A DNA stretch of 64,000 nt from Raphanus sativus (Eukaryota > Streptophyta > Magnoliopsida > Brassicales > Brassicaceae). Positions 1 to 10,768 of this stretch are shown here, piece by piece. Location of the stretch: contig NC_079514.1 in NCBI RefSeq assembly GCF_000801105.2, forward strand, positions 12,874,293 to 12,938,292, written 5' to 3'. Position 1 is the first letter of the stretch, and each line of letters begins with the position of its first letter. The notes beneath the pieces were generated by a model. It was not told the origin of the DNA. It saw nothing but the letters and a program-made list of their open reading frames with translations, and did not search any database. Made by a program: the position numbers and the translations under genes.

Positions 1-1264
1 AATCGAGTAAATGATTCTATAAATGGAGTGATTTTTTATTTTTTATTCGTATTTTATTTTTTACTCTATTTTGAAGTAAATTATGGAATGAGAATGAAAA
101 TGTTATAAAACTGTCATTTTTAATAGCCTAATGTTTGTAAAGCAAAATTATTTGTAAATCACAATTGCAAACAATCTGAGCCTAGATACAAAGAGATGCG
201 TGGAAATACATGAAAGCCATTACGGGACAGTCAAACGTTCTCCACAGCCATTCGTACACCTAAAGCAAATATAATGTTCTTCTCGCTGTTTTTTTTCTTT
301 TTCTTTTTCTTTTTGGCTTGTAAAGGCGGAAAAGAAAATTTAATTTTGTAAAAAATGTAAACTTCCACAGAACCTTTAGAAAGCTTGAAATATGCTTATT
401 TGACCGGGAAAATCAGTAAGCACTTTGTTTCTTTTTCGACCATGCATGGACTTTATTTTTACTTACATGTGTGGTTCAGTTTTGTGGTTTAAATATATAA
501 GTACATAACTTCTTTTATTAATTTTTTTGGAACATCTGCTCTTCGTTTTGCAATTCATTTTACGGTGAAGGTCAGCCACCATCTTTACATTAATATATTG
601 GGGATATTGTTTTAGATATCTTTCAGCAAATACATGCATGAAAGACTAAGAAAATACAGAAGAGTTTCTCAGGCCTTTTGTTTATGGTAAAATATATCAT
701 TTATAAATGTAATGAGCTAGATATTTTATTTGTTGTCAGGTTATACTGTATATGGTAGGTGTTTCATCATTATGAGTTCATGTTCAAGAAGTGTGAAAAG
801 TAGTTTGGTTTGCAACAAGCAAAAAGGAATTTTGCGAATTCCACAAACTCCACCATGAATTTGGAACACAACAGATGTTTATCAATATCTACCTCAGAAA
901 TTTGGTCACTATTTCACCAAAGTCACCTGAAACAATTGATGATCTGGAGAGTCCGACCCGAAACTTTAAATTACTACTATCTGAAGAAAGGTTGGAAAAT
1001 GTTGACAAAAAAACTTATCTAAAAGAAATGGCGGTCGAAGAAAATAAAAGTGTCGGTGTCAAAACGCGTAGGATTGATTGATAAACCAAATAATTTAGTG
1101 AATAATAGATAAGATCTGGTAGGGATTCGAGCGGCGAAAGAGTTTAAGTAAAGAGCACCGGCCACTCATAATTTAGTGAATAATAGATAAGATCTGGTAG
1201 GGATTCGAGCGGCGAAAGAGTTTAAGTAAAGAGCACCGGCCAACAGTCCACAATGATTAGAATT
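1..1264. other. AT-rich intergenic DNA, no confident gene
   Basis: No gene is supported. Two overlapping short reading frames (810-1081) are in different frames. The second (about 875-1081) has a non-random look in its last 50 residues, ending KSVGVKTRRID, and could be a decayed exon, but I do not recognise it. It runs straight into the 78-bp tandem duplication. Confidence 0.5.
1090..1242. repeat. Perfect tandem duplication, period 78 bp
   Basis: Two identical 75-bp copies, 1090-1164 and 1168-1242, are separated by CTC. Each starts ATAATTTAGTG and ends GAGCACCGGCCA. The absence of differences implies a recent duplication. Confidence 0.9.
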
Positions 1265-1273
1265 TGTTAGAGT

Positions 1274-3355
1274 GAGTTACCACTTGAGACACTTTTTTTT
1301 CTTTTTTTGACATCATAAGACACATGTTGCTGGAGATACACTTTTACTATTAGCTGTTTTATTTTTAGACGAAAATACCCCTTATTCATGTAACTGAGAT
1401 AGTAATCAAAGTTGTTTCTTTTCGTTTAGTTTGTGGGGACCAATATCAGTTTCTTATTTTCTTGTGTTATTTTTTGAAGTTATTATCATAATTTTATAAA
1501 AGAACTAATTTATATGCCGCTGGATGGAGACATAAAGTAAATGAGATCATGAAGATATAATCATTTATATTTTATTTATCCCCATCATATTTATTTCATT
1601 CATTAATTCAATTTTTGATATGTAAATAAAAAAATTATAACTGTATTCTAAACCTGTTTCTTTTTTTTTTATATTATTTTGATATCCATATCCATATATT
1701 TTATACTTTAATGTCTAATTAAGTTTCAAAATTTAATTTATTAGACATGTGTTTCGTGGAAGTGGATACTATTATTTTTCCAATTCTATGTTTTGTTTTC
1801 AATTTTTCGTATAGTTAGTGGAGACCAAACATAAAATGTGTCGTTTTGTGTTTGGTTAGATAGGAAAAAATGTATTTTTATTACTTTATTTAGTTAGATT
1901 TTTTTAGTTCTACAACTATTCCTTCAATCTCCATGTTTTTTATTAGCTTATTTTTCAATATAAGATATAAAAAGAAAATATAGTTACTACAATAAATTAT
2001 CTCTCTTTTTCCTCTTTATTTTGACATCCATTTTCATATATATACTATATATGTTAATATGTATACTTGAAAAAAGTGTGTGATATGGACAAAAAAATGA
2101 ACATAAACAAATGTGGACAACATAAATGTGGACAACATAAAAACGGCTAGAAATTATTTTGTGGATCTTGTACATAAAAATAGATGAGTTTTGTTGACTA
2201 GATTAATGCGTGTACAAATTCAAATTAGAAATAAATCAAAGTTTTTGTTTTAATAAATATGATTTTGTGGACATAATCTTGTGAACAAGATGTTGTGGAC
2301 AAATGAAAGTGAAATATCGTAAAGTAAACTCACCAAGATATTATCTGATAGTTTACCACAATGATCGTGTATGATCTAGTTGAAACTTGGAAACAAGAGA
2401 ACAATATAACTGTAACAGATTCAGAGCTTTCAATAAACCAAGAAAACAAAAACACTAGACAATTAGATTTTCAGAACTTTTAAAAATTTGTGAACATAAA
2501 GCTAAACATGAAGGAATAAGATGCAATTAAAACAGTACCCAGAAACGATATGAAAAGGTTTTGTCTGAACTTGGTGAAGTCGCAGACTCGTCGGCGCAAG
2601 TAACCTCTGTCCAAAATTGTAACGACAGCGCGAGTTGCAGGTGGTAACTCTCCTCCGTCAGCCGCGCTAAGCTCTTCCCAGATGACGACCCCCCAATTGA
2701 ATCTACTGCCATTTAAATCCTCAAATCTTTTCCTACGACAAACTGAAAAAAAATAAGATTTTCAAGATCAAACCTTTGGCTAGAACTATAGATTTAACAA
2801 AAAAAAAGTCAAAAACTTTACCTTGTATGTGGGCAACAGTTGGTCTCGTAAACAAGGATGTGTGCAGTGCGTTGTTCAGCGGTGGCTAAGAGACAACCGC
2901 CGTAAAACAGGTATCGCCGATTACGTCGAACTGTATCAAAAATAGGGGAGATTGGGTTTCAATCGAGATTAGGATTTAGCAAACTCCATCTTCTTTGATA
3001 TCTCCTTGTGTCTCAAAAGCTACAGTTCTAGTTTCATTCCGCCTCTTCTTGATTGATATAAAGGCGTTCGTGAAATTAGAGTTACGACATAGAAATGTTC
3101 AGGAAAAGGGAAAATAGATCTGGAATTTTGAAAGTAGGAGAGAGAATATAGGTGAATTTCTGAAATTCAAAAATTTATTTATGAAATTATAAATTATTAT
3201 TTTATAAATAGGTTAGAGTTGAGTGAGATTGACTAGTTAGAGGAGAACTAGAATTAGGAGAGAGTGTAGTTGAGGGGCATGTAAGACAATGCACATAGAC
3301 AAAGTGTGCCTCCAGCAACAAGTGTTTTAATGTGTAATTGAAAAGACATAATGTG
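1274..3355. mobile_element. Putative Pack-MULE carrying a CTR1-like fragment
   Basis: Imperfect terminal inverted repeats share the core TGTTGCTGGAG on the left (about 1325) and its complement CTCCAGCAACA on the right (about 3311). Flanks TGTTAGAGT (1265-1273) and TGTTAGAGA (3356-3364) could be a 9-bp Mutator target duplication with one mismatch. The interior has no transposase but has a host-gene fragment on the minus strand at 2527-2712 and intron-like gaps. The exact boundaries are inferred and less certain than for the other elements here. Confidence 0.5.
2527..2712 (-). pseudogene. Captured fragment resembling the CTR1 Raf-like kinase N-terminal region
   Basis: A 61-residue minus-strand frame contains SSSGKS, TEESYHLQLALSL, TCAD and then TSPSS...YRFWV. 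The same order occurs in the N-terminal, EDR1-type regulatory part of plant CTR1, a Raf-like MAPKKK of ethylene signalling. Compared with CTR1 as I remember it, about 15 residues between the TCAD and TSPSS segments are missing, and the frame stops right after RFWV. No kinase domain lies nearby, so this is not a working kinase. It sits between Mutator-like terminal repeats, which suggests capture by a Pack-MULE. What should confirm it is a protein-level search against CTR1 orthologs. Confidence 0.7.
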
Positions 3356-3364
3356 TGTTAGAGA

Positions 3365-4258
3365 GTAAAAAAATCAATTTGTTAGACATTAATTATTTAA
3401 TATGCTAATGAATCGAGCCATTAAAGTATGTGTGGTTATAATGTGTCTTTATACAATACAAAAATACAAATCAGAATGAAATAAAGTGTTGAGGTCTTAA
3501 AATCAGGAACAAACGTGTGGGTTGTCTCTGTCTCTTGTAAAAATCCATGTCATGCAAATACATGACCGACCAACCAAATAACCTAATGTGATTGCAAAGT
3601 CATTTAGCCATTATGTTTGTTACTGGTGATAGATCAATCATTTTAGCTATCAATATGTTGTTAGCTAGTCATTCCAAGAAGAATTTCGATTTATCACCTT
3701 TTTAAACGATTACAAAAGTAACCTAATGTTATTGGGCAGGGCGTCTTAAACTTTTTAGACACCCTATTCAGATTCTGTAAAAACTTTCTTTTAGTAATTA
3801 TAAATAATTTATATATTTTTAACAAAATATCAATATAGTATAAAATAAATACAAAAATTAAATTTTATCTAAGTAACAATATTCTTCTAATTTTTGATGT
3901 AAAATCATTGATCATTTGACATTTTAATACAATTTTTAGCTAAATCATCAAACTGGTATTCTTTTAGCCACTCTTCTAGCTTTTTCATTTTTTCCGACGT
4001 TTATAATCTATAAATATAACATAGTAGTATTAAACATGGATAGTAGTTAGATAAAAAGTTGTAGAAAGAAACGATAATTAAACCCAAAAACTCAGTGCTG
4101 GGAATGGGAAGTAACCCTCCTGTCTTGTGAAACTTGGGACATAGAATTCCACCGCTGCTCAAAGATCAATTTCTTTACCGTGTTTCTGGCTGACGGATGG
4201 GTTTTCATAGTCACTGTCGGTCTGATTTTTAAATTTTCTGGCTCTCTATTTTATCGGT
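3365..4258. other. AT-rich spacer
   Basis: Nothing recognisable. A slightly GC-richer patch at about 4085-4205 might be a decayed gene or retroposon flank, but no frame stays open. Confidence 0.4.
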
Positions 4259-4271
4259 AAAGATAAAAAAA

Positions 4272-4946
4272 AAAGTTTCCTCTCCAACATCAGTGACATC
4301 CTTTGTCTTCGATGATTGGTCTCAGATTCTGGCGACGGCATCTTGCTTTTCCGGTGCAGACGGCCGGCTTTGATTCTGACTTCGATCTTTTTCTTTTAGG
4401 GTGTAGTTGGCTTTTACGTTTTTGGTTCCGATCTATGTGAATCATGTTTGTCTTCGTGTGTGATGGAGTGGTGGTTTGGATGAAATCTCGGCGGTGGTCG
4501 ATTGATGCTCTCCAAACGATGGTGGTCCCGATCTTTGTGAAGTCTCTTTTCTTCTCTGTGGGTGTGAAGTTTATTGGATGAGATCTCGACTGGCGATGAT
4601 GATCTCCGGTATGAAGCCATGGCGATGGATACATTGAAGGGGGTAGTTTAAATGATAGTGCTCCTGGATCCAATAAGTTCCGGTGGTCACCGTTTAGTTC
4701 CGGCGAAGTCTACCCTTGGTGATGTCGGTGGTGACATGGCGTTTCCTTCCGGCATGTGTCCTCCGTCTTCTGCGCTTATAACAAGTGTGGTCGCGCCTCT
4801 GTCGGTGTGTGTGGTTTTTTTGGGCCAATGTTTTGGACTCTGATATCTCGGGTTTGTCTTTGGATTTGTGTTGTGGCTGGAAGGCTTTTGTTTGTTGGTT
4901 TTTTTGTATTACTTATTTTTGTGTAATAAAATACCAGCTGACAAAA
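4272..4946 (+). mobile_element. Non-autonomous poly(A) retroposon
   Basis: This is a GC-richer island in AT-rich DNA with a T-rich 3' part (about 4850-4930) and an A-rich end, as in short LINE-mobilised retroposons. The 13-bp string AAAGATAAAAAAA occurs at 4259-4271 and 4947-4959 and may be the target-site duplication, although it is low complexity. Open frames in the element run on both strands, look compositional and match no protein I know. A Sadhu-type retroposon is possible. Confidence 0.5.
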
Positions 4947-4959
4947 AAAGATAAAAAAA

Positions 4960-6027
4960 TTGTAGACTGTTGACTAGACAAAGTTGTAATCTCTTCTTTT
5001 TTTTCTTTCTGTGGCGAAAAAATGCAATGTAGTTTTCTTTTCTTTGTGTTTGCTATTTCTTCTGTAAAAAATTGTGAAAAATATACCTATTTATAATCAC
5101 TACTTAATAATATTTTTATAAACACAATCGAATTATAATATTAACTGTCAATACAACCATTGAATATTGAAACACACATCAGCAATTAGTTTTTATTTCC
5201 ATAATATATATAATTGATATAGATGCTAATTACTACCTTATTTATTGCATTTTTAGTTGGTTATGTAAAAAGTAAAAAAAAGTAATCTGTATTTATATTT
5301 ATTGGTTAATAAAAACGAGAATTAAATTTATATATACTTATTCTATTTTTTTATAAATATATGATTTTTAATTTATAATTATTACTAAAACAAAAATTAA
5401 AAAATTATGGATCTTTTAAAATTAGAATGTGTTTGACCGTTCCACTTGTATGTGTTAAAAAACAGATCTGTTATTGGAAAGTATTTAGAAACATAATAAA
5501 AGACAACTCTTTATCTCTCTTTGTCATAAAGAAAATTTGAGAATAAAATTAAAAGAACTTTTTTAAAAAAATTGAAAGGGATTGATAAAAAAGTTTGAAT
5601 TTGAAAAAGTATAATTCAAAATTATAAAAATAATTAGCAAAAAATGAAACCTAATGTTATTGGTTGGACTATGCGACTCCATGATATAGTCAAAAGCAAA
5701 TATATAACATATTATGTGAGTATATAAAAAATTGATGCTGACAGAAGAATCAAATACAAATCGAATGGATTGACGTATTTGACTAACATCGTAGAGATTT
5801 TAATCTTAATGACTTATAAATTTATAATTAATCTCATCTCAGTATCAATTGAATGATAATATATCAGCCATAATTTTTTTTGAAGAATATCGACCATAAT
5901 TTTTATTGATAGAAATTCAGTTGTCATATTTAACAATGTATATATATTAAGATTTTTTATTGAAATATTATCACCTATTAAGAACCTTCTATTAGTCAAA
6001 CAAAAAAATTTTAAAAAAAAACCTTCA
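4960..6027. other. AT-rich spacer
   Basis: No gene or clear element. It is over 70% A+T by eye. Confidence 0.5.
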
Positions 6028-6044
6028 AACTGGAAGGTACATTT

Positions 6045-6861
6045 TTTTTTGCCATCTAAGTGATATTAATATTAAAAAGCTCAAAGCCTAGGATTACAAA
6101 GCCGAAGCCCATATATAAAACTATAACTGAAAGTCTATAAACCAAATGGACAACCCTTACAACATGAAAAATGGCCAAATTCCCCATCAAAGCCCACTAA
6201 GAGAAACGGTACACGCGTCAAACTGACGCCACACGTATACAAACCTCGACAATGAGGCACCACGCGTCGCGGTTTCTCCGCTTGACCGTCACCGCCCTGT
6301 TTCACCACCGGAAGCCACAAACCGACACCAACGATTTGCCGGAGCATACTGGGCTTTACTCCACCATTCTTCTGCGTCCGAGCTCGCTTGAACGGAGAGC
6401 CTTATCGAACCTATTTCGATATCTCATCCCGAGCAATCAGACGCCACTAACTTGACCATCCCATACTTTCTCCGCCTTCGATTCTTTAGCACGGTCTTCG
6501 GAGAGCGTCATCGTCAATCGATACCTCATCCAAAAACGATCGAACCAAACCAGAAGTCGAGAACAGCATCCAAACTTCCACCGTGTCGGAACAAAGACAA
6601 ACCCCAAACTAAAACCGGCGGCGCGAGGTAAAAGAAGACCTCCACTTCCCAGAGTCTAAGCCAGCGACGGTGGATCTATGGGAATCTCCCCGTCCCGGAG
6701 TCAAAAGATATCTAGCTAAAACAGAGAGAAAGCACATAGCTTTCTTCCTCCCATGGCCGCAAACAAGAGATAAAAGGAAAATGACAGGAGGCCGGATCGA
6801 CGGTGGCTGTGGGAGCCCACACCGTTGGCCGGAAGCAGTATTTCACTGACTATTTATGTAT
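6045..6861 (-). mobile_element. Poly(A) retroposon with a perfect 17-bp target duplication
   Basis: A poly(T) run at 6042-6050 opens the element, so its poly(A) end faces left and it reads on the minus strand. The 17-bp sequence AACTGGAAGGTACATTT is found at 6028-6044 and 6862-6878. The body of about 817 bp is GC-rich for the region and has no long coding frame. Length, tail and variable-length duplication fit a non-autonomous LINE-derived retroposon (Sadhu-like in style). The family assignment is an inference; the insertion structure is directly visible. Confidence 0.85.
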
Positions 6862-6878
6862 AACTGGAAGGTACATTT

Positions 6879-7469
6879 CTAGTGGCATGTTTTTGTATCG
6901 AAGCATTTTAAAATATTTTTGTGGCATTTTTTGTATGATGATTACACATAAACATTACGGGTATCCCCTTCATTGATGACTAGGGGCCCATGGAGCCGTA
7001 ATGGGCTTAAAGGTGGACCACTTCCGATTCATAAAACCCAGGCTGTCTAACGTGCAGCTGTAATCTACGTGTCATACCGTCATTAAGATAAATTCTTGCT
7101 AATATACAAGCGAATGAATCTAGTGGTGGTCCAGTATTCGTTTCCTAAAGCCTATTTAGTAACAGTGCATCCATGATATCAAAAGGCTCATTTTTAACTT
7201 AACTACATAAATGAAAAGATAATGCGATGATTAAGGAGGTAAATGAATGATTAAGTATGACACGTGGTGAAATTTAAACGGAGCGATTATACAGCTGGGA
7301 ATATGAAGGGTGTTTGACGTAGACTTGTGATCTTTCCCCAGCTTTTAATTAGCTGGCTGTTAACAGGCAACTCTCAAACCCCACCCCCAAAAATTGCATT
7401 TTAAGAAATATTAGTAAGTTATGGACAAGGATATATTATAGCACTGTTTAACTATAAAAAAAGTCCTGA

Positions 7470-7516
<47 letters not shown>

Positions 7517-8327
7517 GCGAGTAGGGGAGAAGTCATCTTCTTTATTGCTTCAAGAGTCAATCTTCTTCAACTTAATGATCACTCTATTCTTTTAGGGTTC
7601 TTTAATTTTTTTTTGTAACTCTTTTTTTGTTTGTTTGTAATGATATCATTTAATAACATGAAAAAGAGTCAATAATCATCTTCTCTATCTTTAATCTATA
7701 CAATAATTGAATTAAAAGGTGGACTGAGAATTAATTAACTACACCATGTAGACCCTAAATAAAAGAAAACATGCTCTTTTCTTTACATATTGGCTATATA
7801 CATAGGACAATTAAAGAGTTTGGCATAAATGTTGTTGCTTCATCTCTCTCTATCTCATTTATCTTACCTTGTAGAGTGTGAATGTATATAATTTTGTATG
7901 CATTAGCTATAAGACAATGAAAGGGATGATATTAAAAAAAACACCTAGAACTGAAAAGTACAAGACACCATAATCCTCCATCTTTGATTTTATCTCTACA
8001 CCCAACTAAGCCAACGAAGCAACACAACTCGACTTCTTCTTTGTTTCTTCAAGAGTCACAGAGAGGCACGTAAAAGGTACCGATCTTTTTTATTTAATCT
8101 CTTCAAATTTCCTTTTTTTCCTTCTGATCTGGGTTTTATGCTATGTTATGTTCTCTGTTAATAACTGAATCTAGATGAGTTCGATATGGTTCTTGTCCAA
8201 TTACGGACCCTCCGTTTTGTCTTCTTGTCGTAACAGAAAGTCAAACTATCATCTTTGTTTCAACTGATTTTAGTTCTTTCTGAATTTTCATTTGTTTTTG
8301 ATTCAGATTTAATAGATTGATTTAGGA
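6879..8327. promoter_or_regulatory. Upstream region of KLCR2, with likely 5' UTR intron
   Basis: This is non-coding DNA upstream of the kinesin light chain-related gene. It holds a (GA)n tract at 7476-7514. A plausible 5' UTR intron has a donor after AAAAG at about 8077 (GTACCG) and an acceptor after GATTCAG at about 8307, just before the ATG at 8328. No clear core promoter was singled out. Confidence 0.45.
7476..7514. repeat. (GA)n microsatellite
   Basis: About 19 uninterrupted GA units lie upstream of KLCR2. Such tracts are common in plant 5' regions. Confidence 0.95.
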
Positions 8328-10413
8328 ATGGAGATAGGGGAGAGCCATGACAGGGGTAAAGACGAGTCCGCTGCCATTCAAACGTCGCCGAGGAGTCCCT
8401 TAAGCTCCATAGATCTCGCCATGGACGGTGCCGTGAACGCTTCCATCGAGCAGCTCTATCACAACGTCTGCGAAATGGAGAGCTCCGATGACCAATCCCC
8501 CTCGAGGGCGAGTTTCATCTCCTACGGAGCTGAGTCAAGAATCGATCTGGAGCTGAGGCATCTCGTGGGAGGAGATGTTGGAGAGAGAAAGAAAGATATT
8601 ATCTCGGAGAAGAAAGAGGAAACTAACAACGACGGGAGTAAAAACAGAGGAGGTGACTTGAGTCACAAGAAACCAGGTGAATCCAAAAAAACAAGCCCTA
8701 AATCGAGAACCCTCGGATCGAGAAGATCTCCTGATCTCAAGAAGGCTTCTGTGGATGATCAGGAGAGTCCTGAGCTCGGTCCCTCGCTGTTGAAGCAAGC
8801 CAGAGAGTTGGTTTCATCAGGCGAGAATCTGAACAGAGCTCTTGATTTAGCGTTACGTGCGGTGAAAGCTTTCGAGAAACGTGTTGAAGGAGATAAACAA
8901 CAAGGGCTGAACCTGGTCATGTCTCTGCATATCTTGGCAGCGATCTACGCCGGTTTAGGTAAATACAACGAAGCTGTTCCTGTTCTCGAACGGTCCATCG
9001 AGATACCGATGATAGAAGACGGCGAGGATCACTCCTTAGCCAAGTTCGCAGGGTGCATGCAGCTCGGCGACATGTACGGCCTAATGGGCCAAGTCGAAAA
9101 CTCGCTTCTCCTCTACACAGCAGGTCTGGAGATTCAAAGACAAGTTCTCGGAGAGACGGATCCGCGAGTAGGCGAAACGTGTCGGTACCTAGCGGAAGCT
9201 CACGTCCAAGCGATGCAGTTCGAGGAAGCCTCGAGGCTCTGTCAAATGGCGTTAGACATACACAAAGAGAACGGTTCCAACGCTACGGCTTCAATCGAAG
9301 AAGCTGCGGATAGAAAACTCATGGGACTCATCTGCGACGCCAGAGGCGACTACGAGGTCGCGCTCGAGCATTACGTTCTAGCGAGCATGGCGATGTCGTC
9401 GCAGAACCACAGAGAAGACGTCGCGTCGATAGATTGTAGCATCGGTGATGCCTACATGTCTCTAGCGAGGTTCGACGAGTCGATATTCGCGTACCAGAAG
9501 GCTTTGGCTGTGTTTAAACAGTCCAAAGGAGAGAGTCATTCCTCTGTGGCTTCCGTTTACGTCAGGCTTGCTGATCTCTACAACAAGATTGGGAAGCTGC
9601 GAGATTCCAAGTCATACTGCGAAAACGCGCTTAGGATATACCTAAAGCCGTCTCCGGGGACACCGATGGAAGAGGTCGCGACTGGTTTTATAGAGATCTC
9701 TGCGATATATCAGTCGATGAACGAGCTTGAACAAGCGCTTAAGCTGCTGAGACGCGCGTTGAAGATATATGCGAACGCTCCGGGGCAACAGAACACGGTT
9801 GCTGGTATCGAAGCTCAGATGGGTGTGATCTCTTACATGATGGGGAGCTATCCTGAGTCGTACAGCATTTTCAAGAGCGCGGTTTCGAAGTTTCGAAACA
9901 GCGGAGAGAAGAAGACGGCTCTCTTTGGGATTGCGTTGAACCAGATGGGACTTGCGTGCGTCCAACGTTACGCGATCAACGAAGCTGCGGATTTGTTTGA
10001 AGAAGCGAAAGGGATTTTGGAGAATGAGTGTGGACCGTACCATCCAGACACGTTGGCGGTTTACAGTAACCTTGCTGGAACGTACGACGCAATGGGAAGG
10101 TGTATATATCTAAACAAATCTTCTTCAGTTTTTTAGGTTATGTTTTTTTTGAGGTTTCTTGCGGCGAAAATAAATGTGTTTCTTGGTTTTATATAGGTTA
10201 GAGGATGCTATAGAGATACTAGAGTATGTTGTTGGGACAAGAGAGGAGAAGCTTGGGACGGCGAATCCGGAGGTTGAGGACGAGAAGCAGAGGCTAGCTG
10301 CGTTGTTGAAAGAAGCTGGAAGAGGAAGGAGCAAAAGAAACAGAGCGCTTCTTACTCTTTTGGACAACAACCCTGAGATTGAACCGAACTGTGGGCAGAG
10401 ACCGGTTTATTGA
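8328..10413 (+). CDS. KLCR2: Kinesin light chain-related protein (KLCR2/CMU-type)
   Basis: Two exons, 8328-10099 and 10197-10413, join in frame (AG+G gives Arg) to encode 662 residues. The acidic and basic N-terminal part (residues 1-145) is low complexity. From about residue 150 to 620 the protein is built of TPR-like helical repeats of kinesin-light-chain type, for example EAVPVLERSIEI, NSLLLYTAGLEI, EASRLCQMALDI and QALKLLRRALKIY. It ends RPVY. Arabidopsis KLCR/CMU proteins are microtubule-associated; they hold cortical microtubules laterally during cellulose synthase movement and bind IQD scaffold proteins. Length and exon structure match At3g27960 as I recall it. No disabling change is seen. 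The frame running past 10099 to 10136 is intron read-through. Confidence 0.95.
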
Positions 10414-10768
10414 TGAACCGGGTTATGGTCCGGTCGAAAATGTATATATATACAAACTACGAGTTCATTATACAGTAATCACACGGCCGAGAGAAAAAAA
10501 GAAAGAAGAGGTTTTATGTTTTCTGATTTTGTCAGAATTTCTGATTCAGAATACTACAAACATTCATGTTACATTTGTATTTGTATCTACTGGCTTTTGA
10601 TTTTTTTTTTTTTGTTATTAATAAGTAAGAGCAATTCTCGTTATGATTCCTGACTAGATATTACGTGGAATTGATACGATCACCTTTGGATTTCTGTTTA
10701 TTCTTCAAAAGCACCAAAAGGTATAAGTATGTAATCTTCTACATAGGAGTAACCATTTTATAAAAGTA
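10414..10768. other. 3' flank of KLCR2
   Basis: This holds a T-rich 3' UTR and short spacer. The string GTAATCTTCTACATAGGA (10731-10748) recurs in split form on the far side of the following Helitron (14419 onward). Confidence 0.5.

Noticed and set aside
4290..4673. 127-residue minus-strand frame
   Set aside because: Located in a retroposon-like element on the antisense strand, with low-complexity composition and no known motif.
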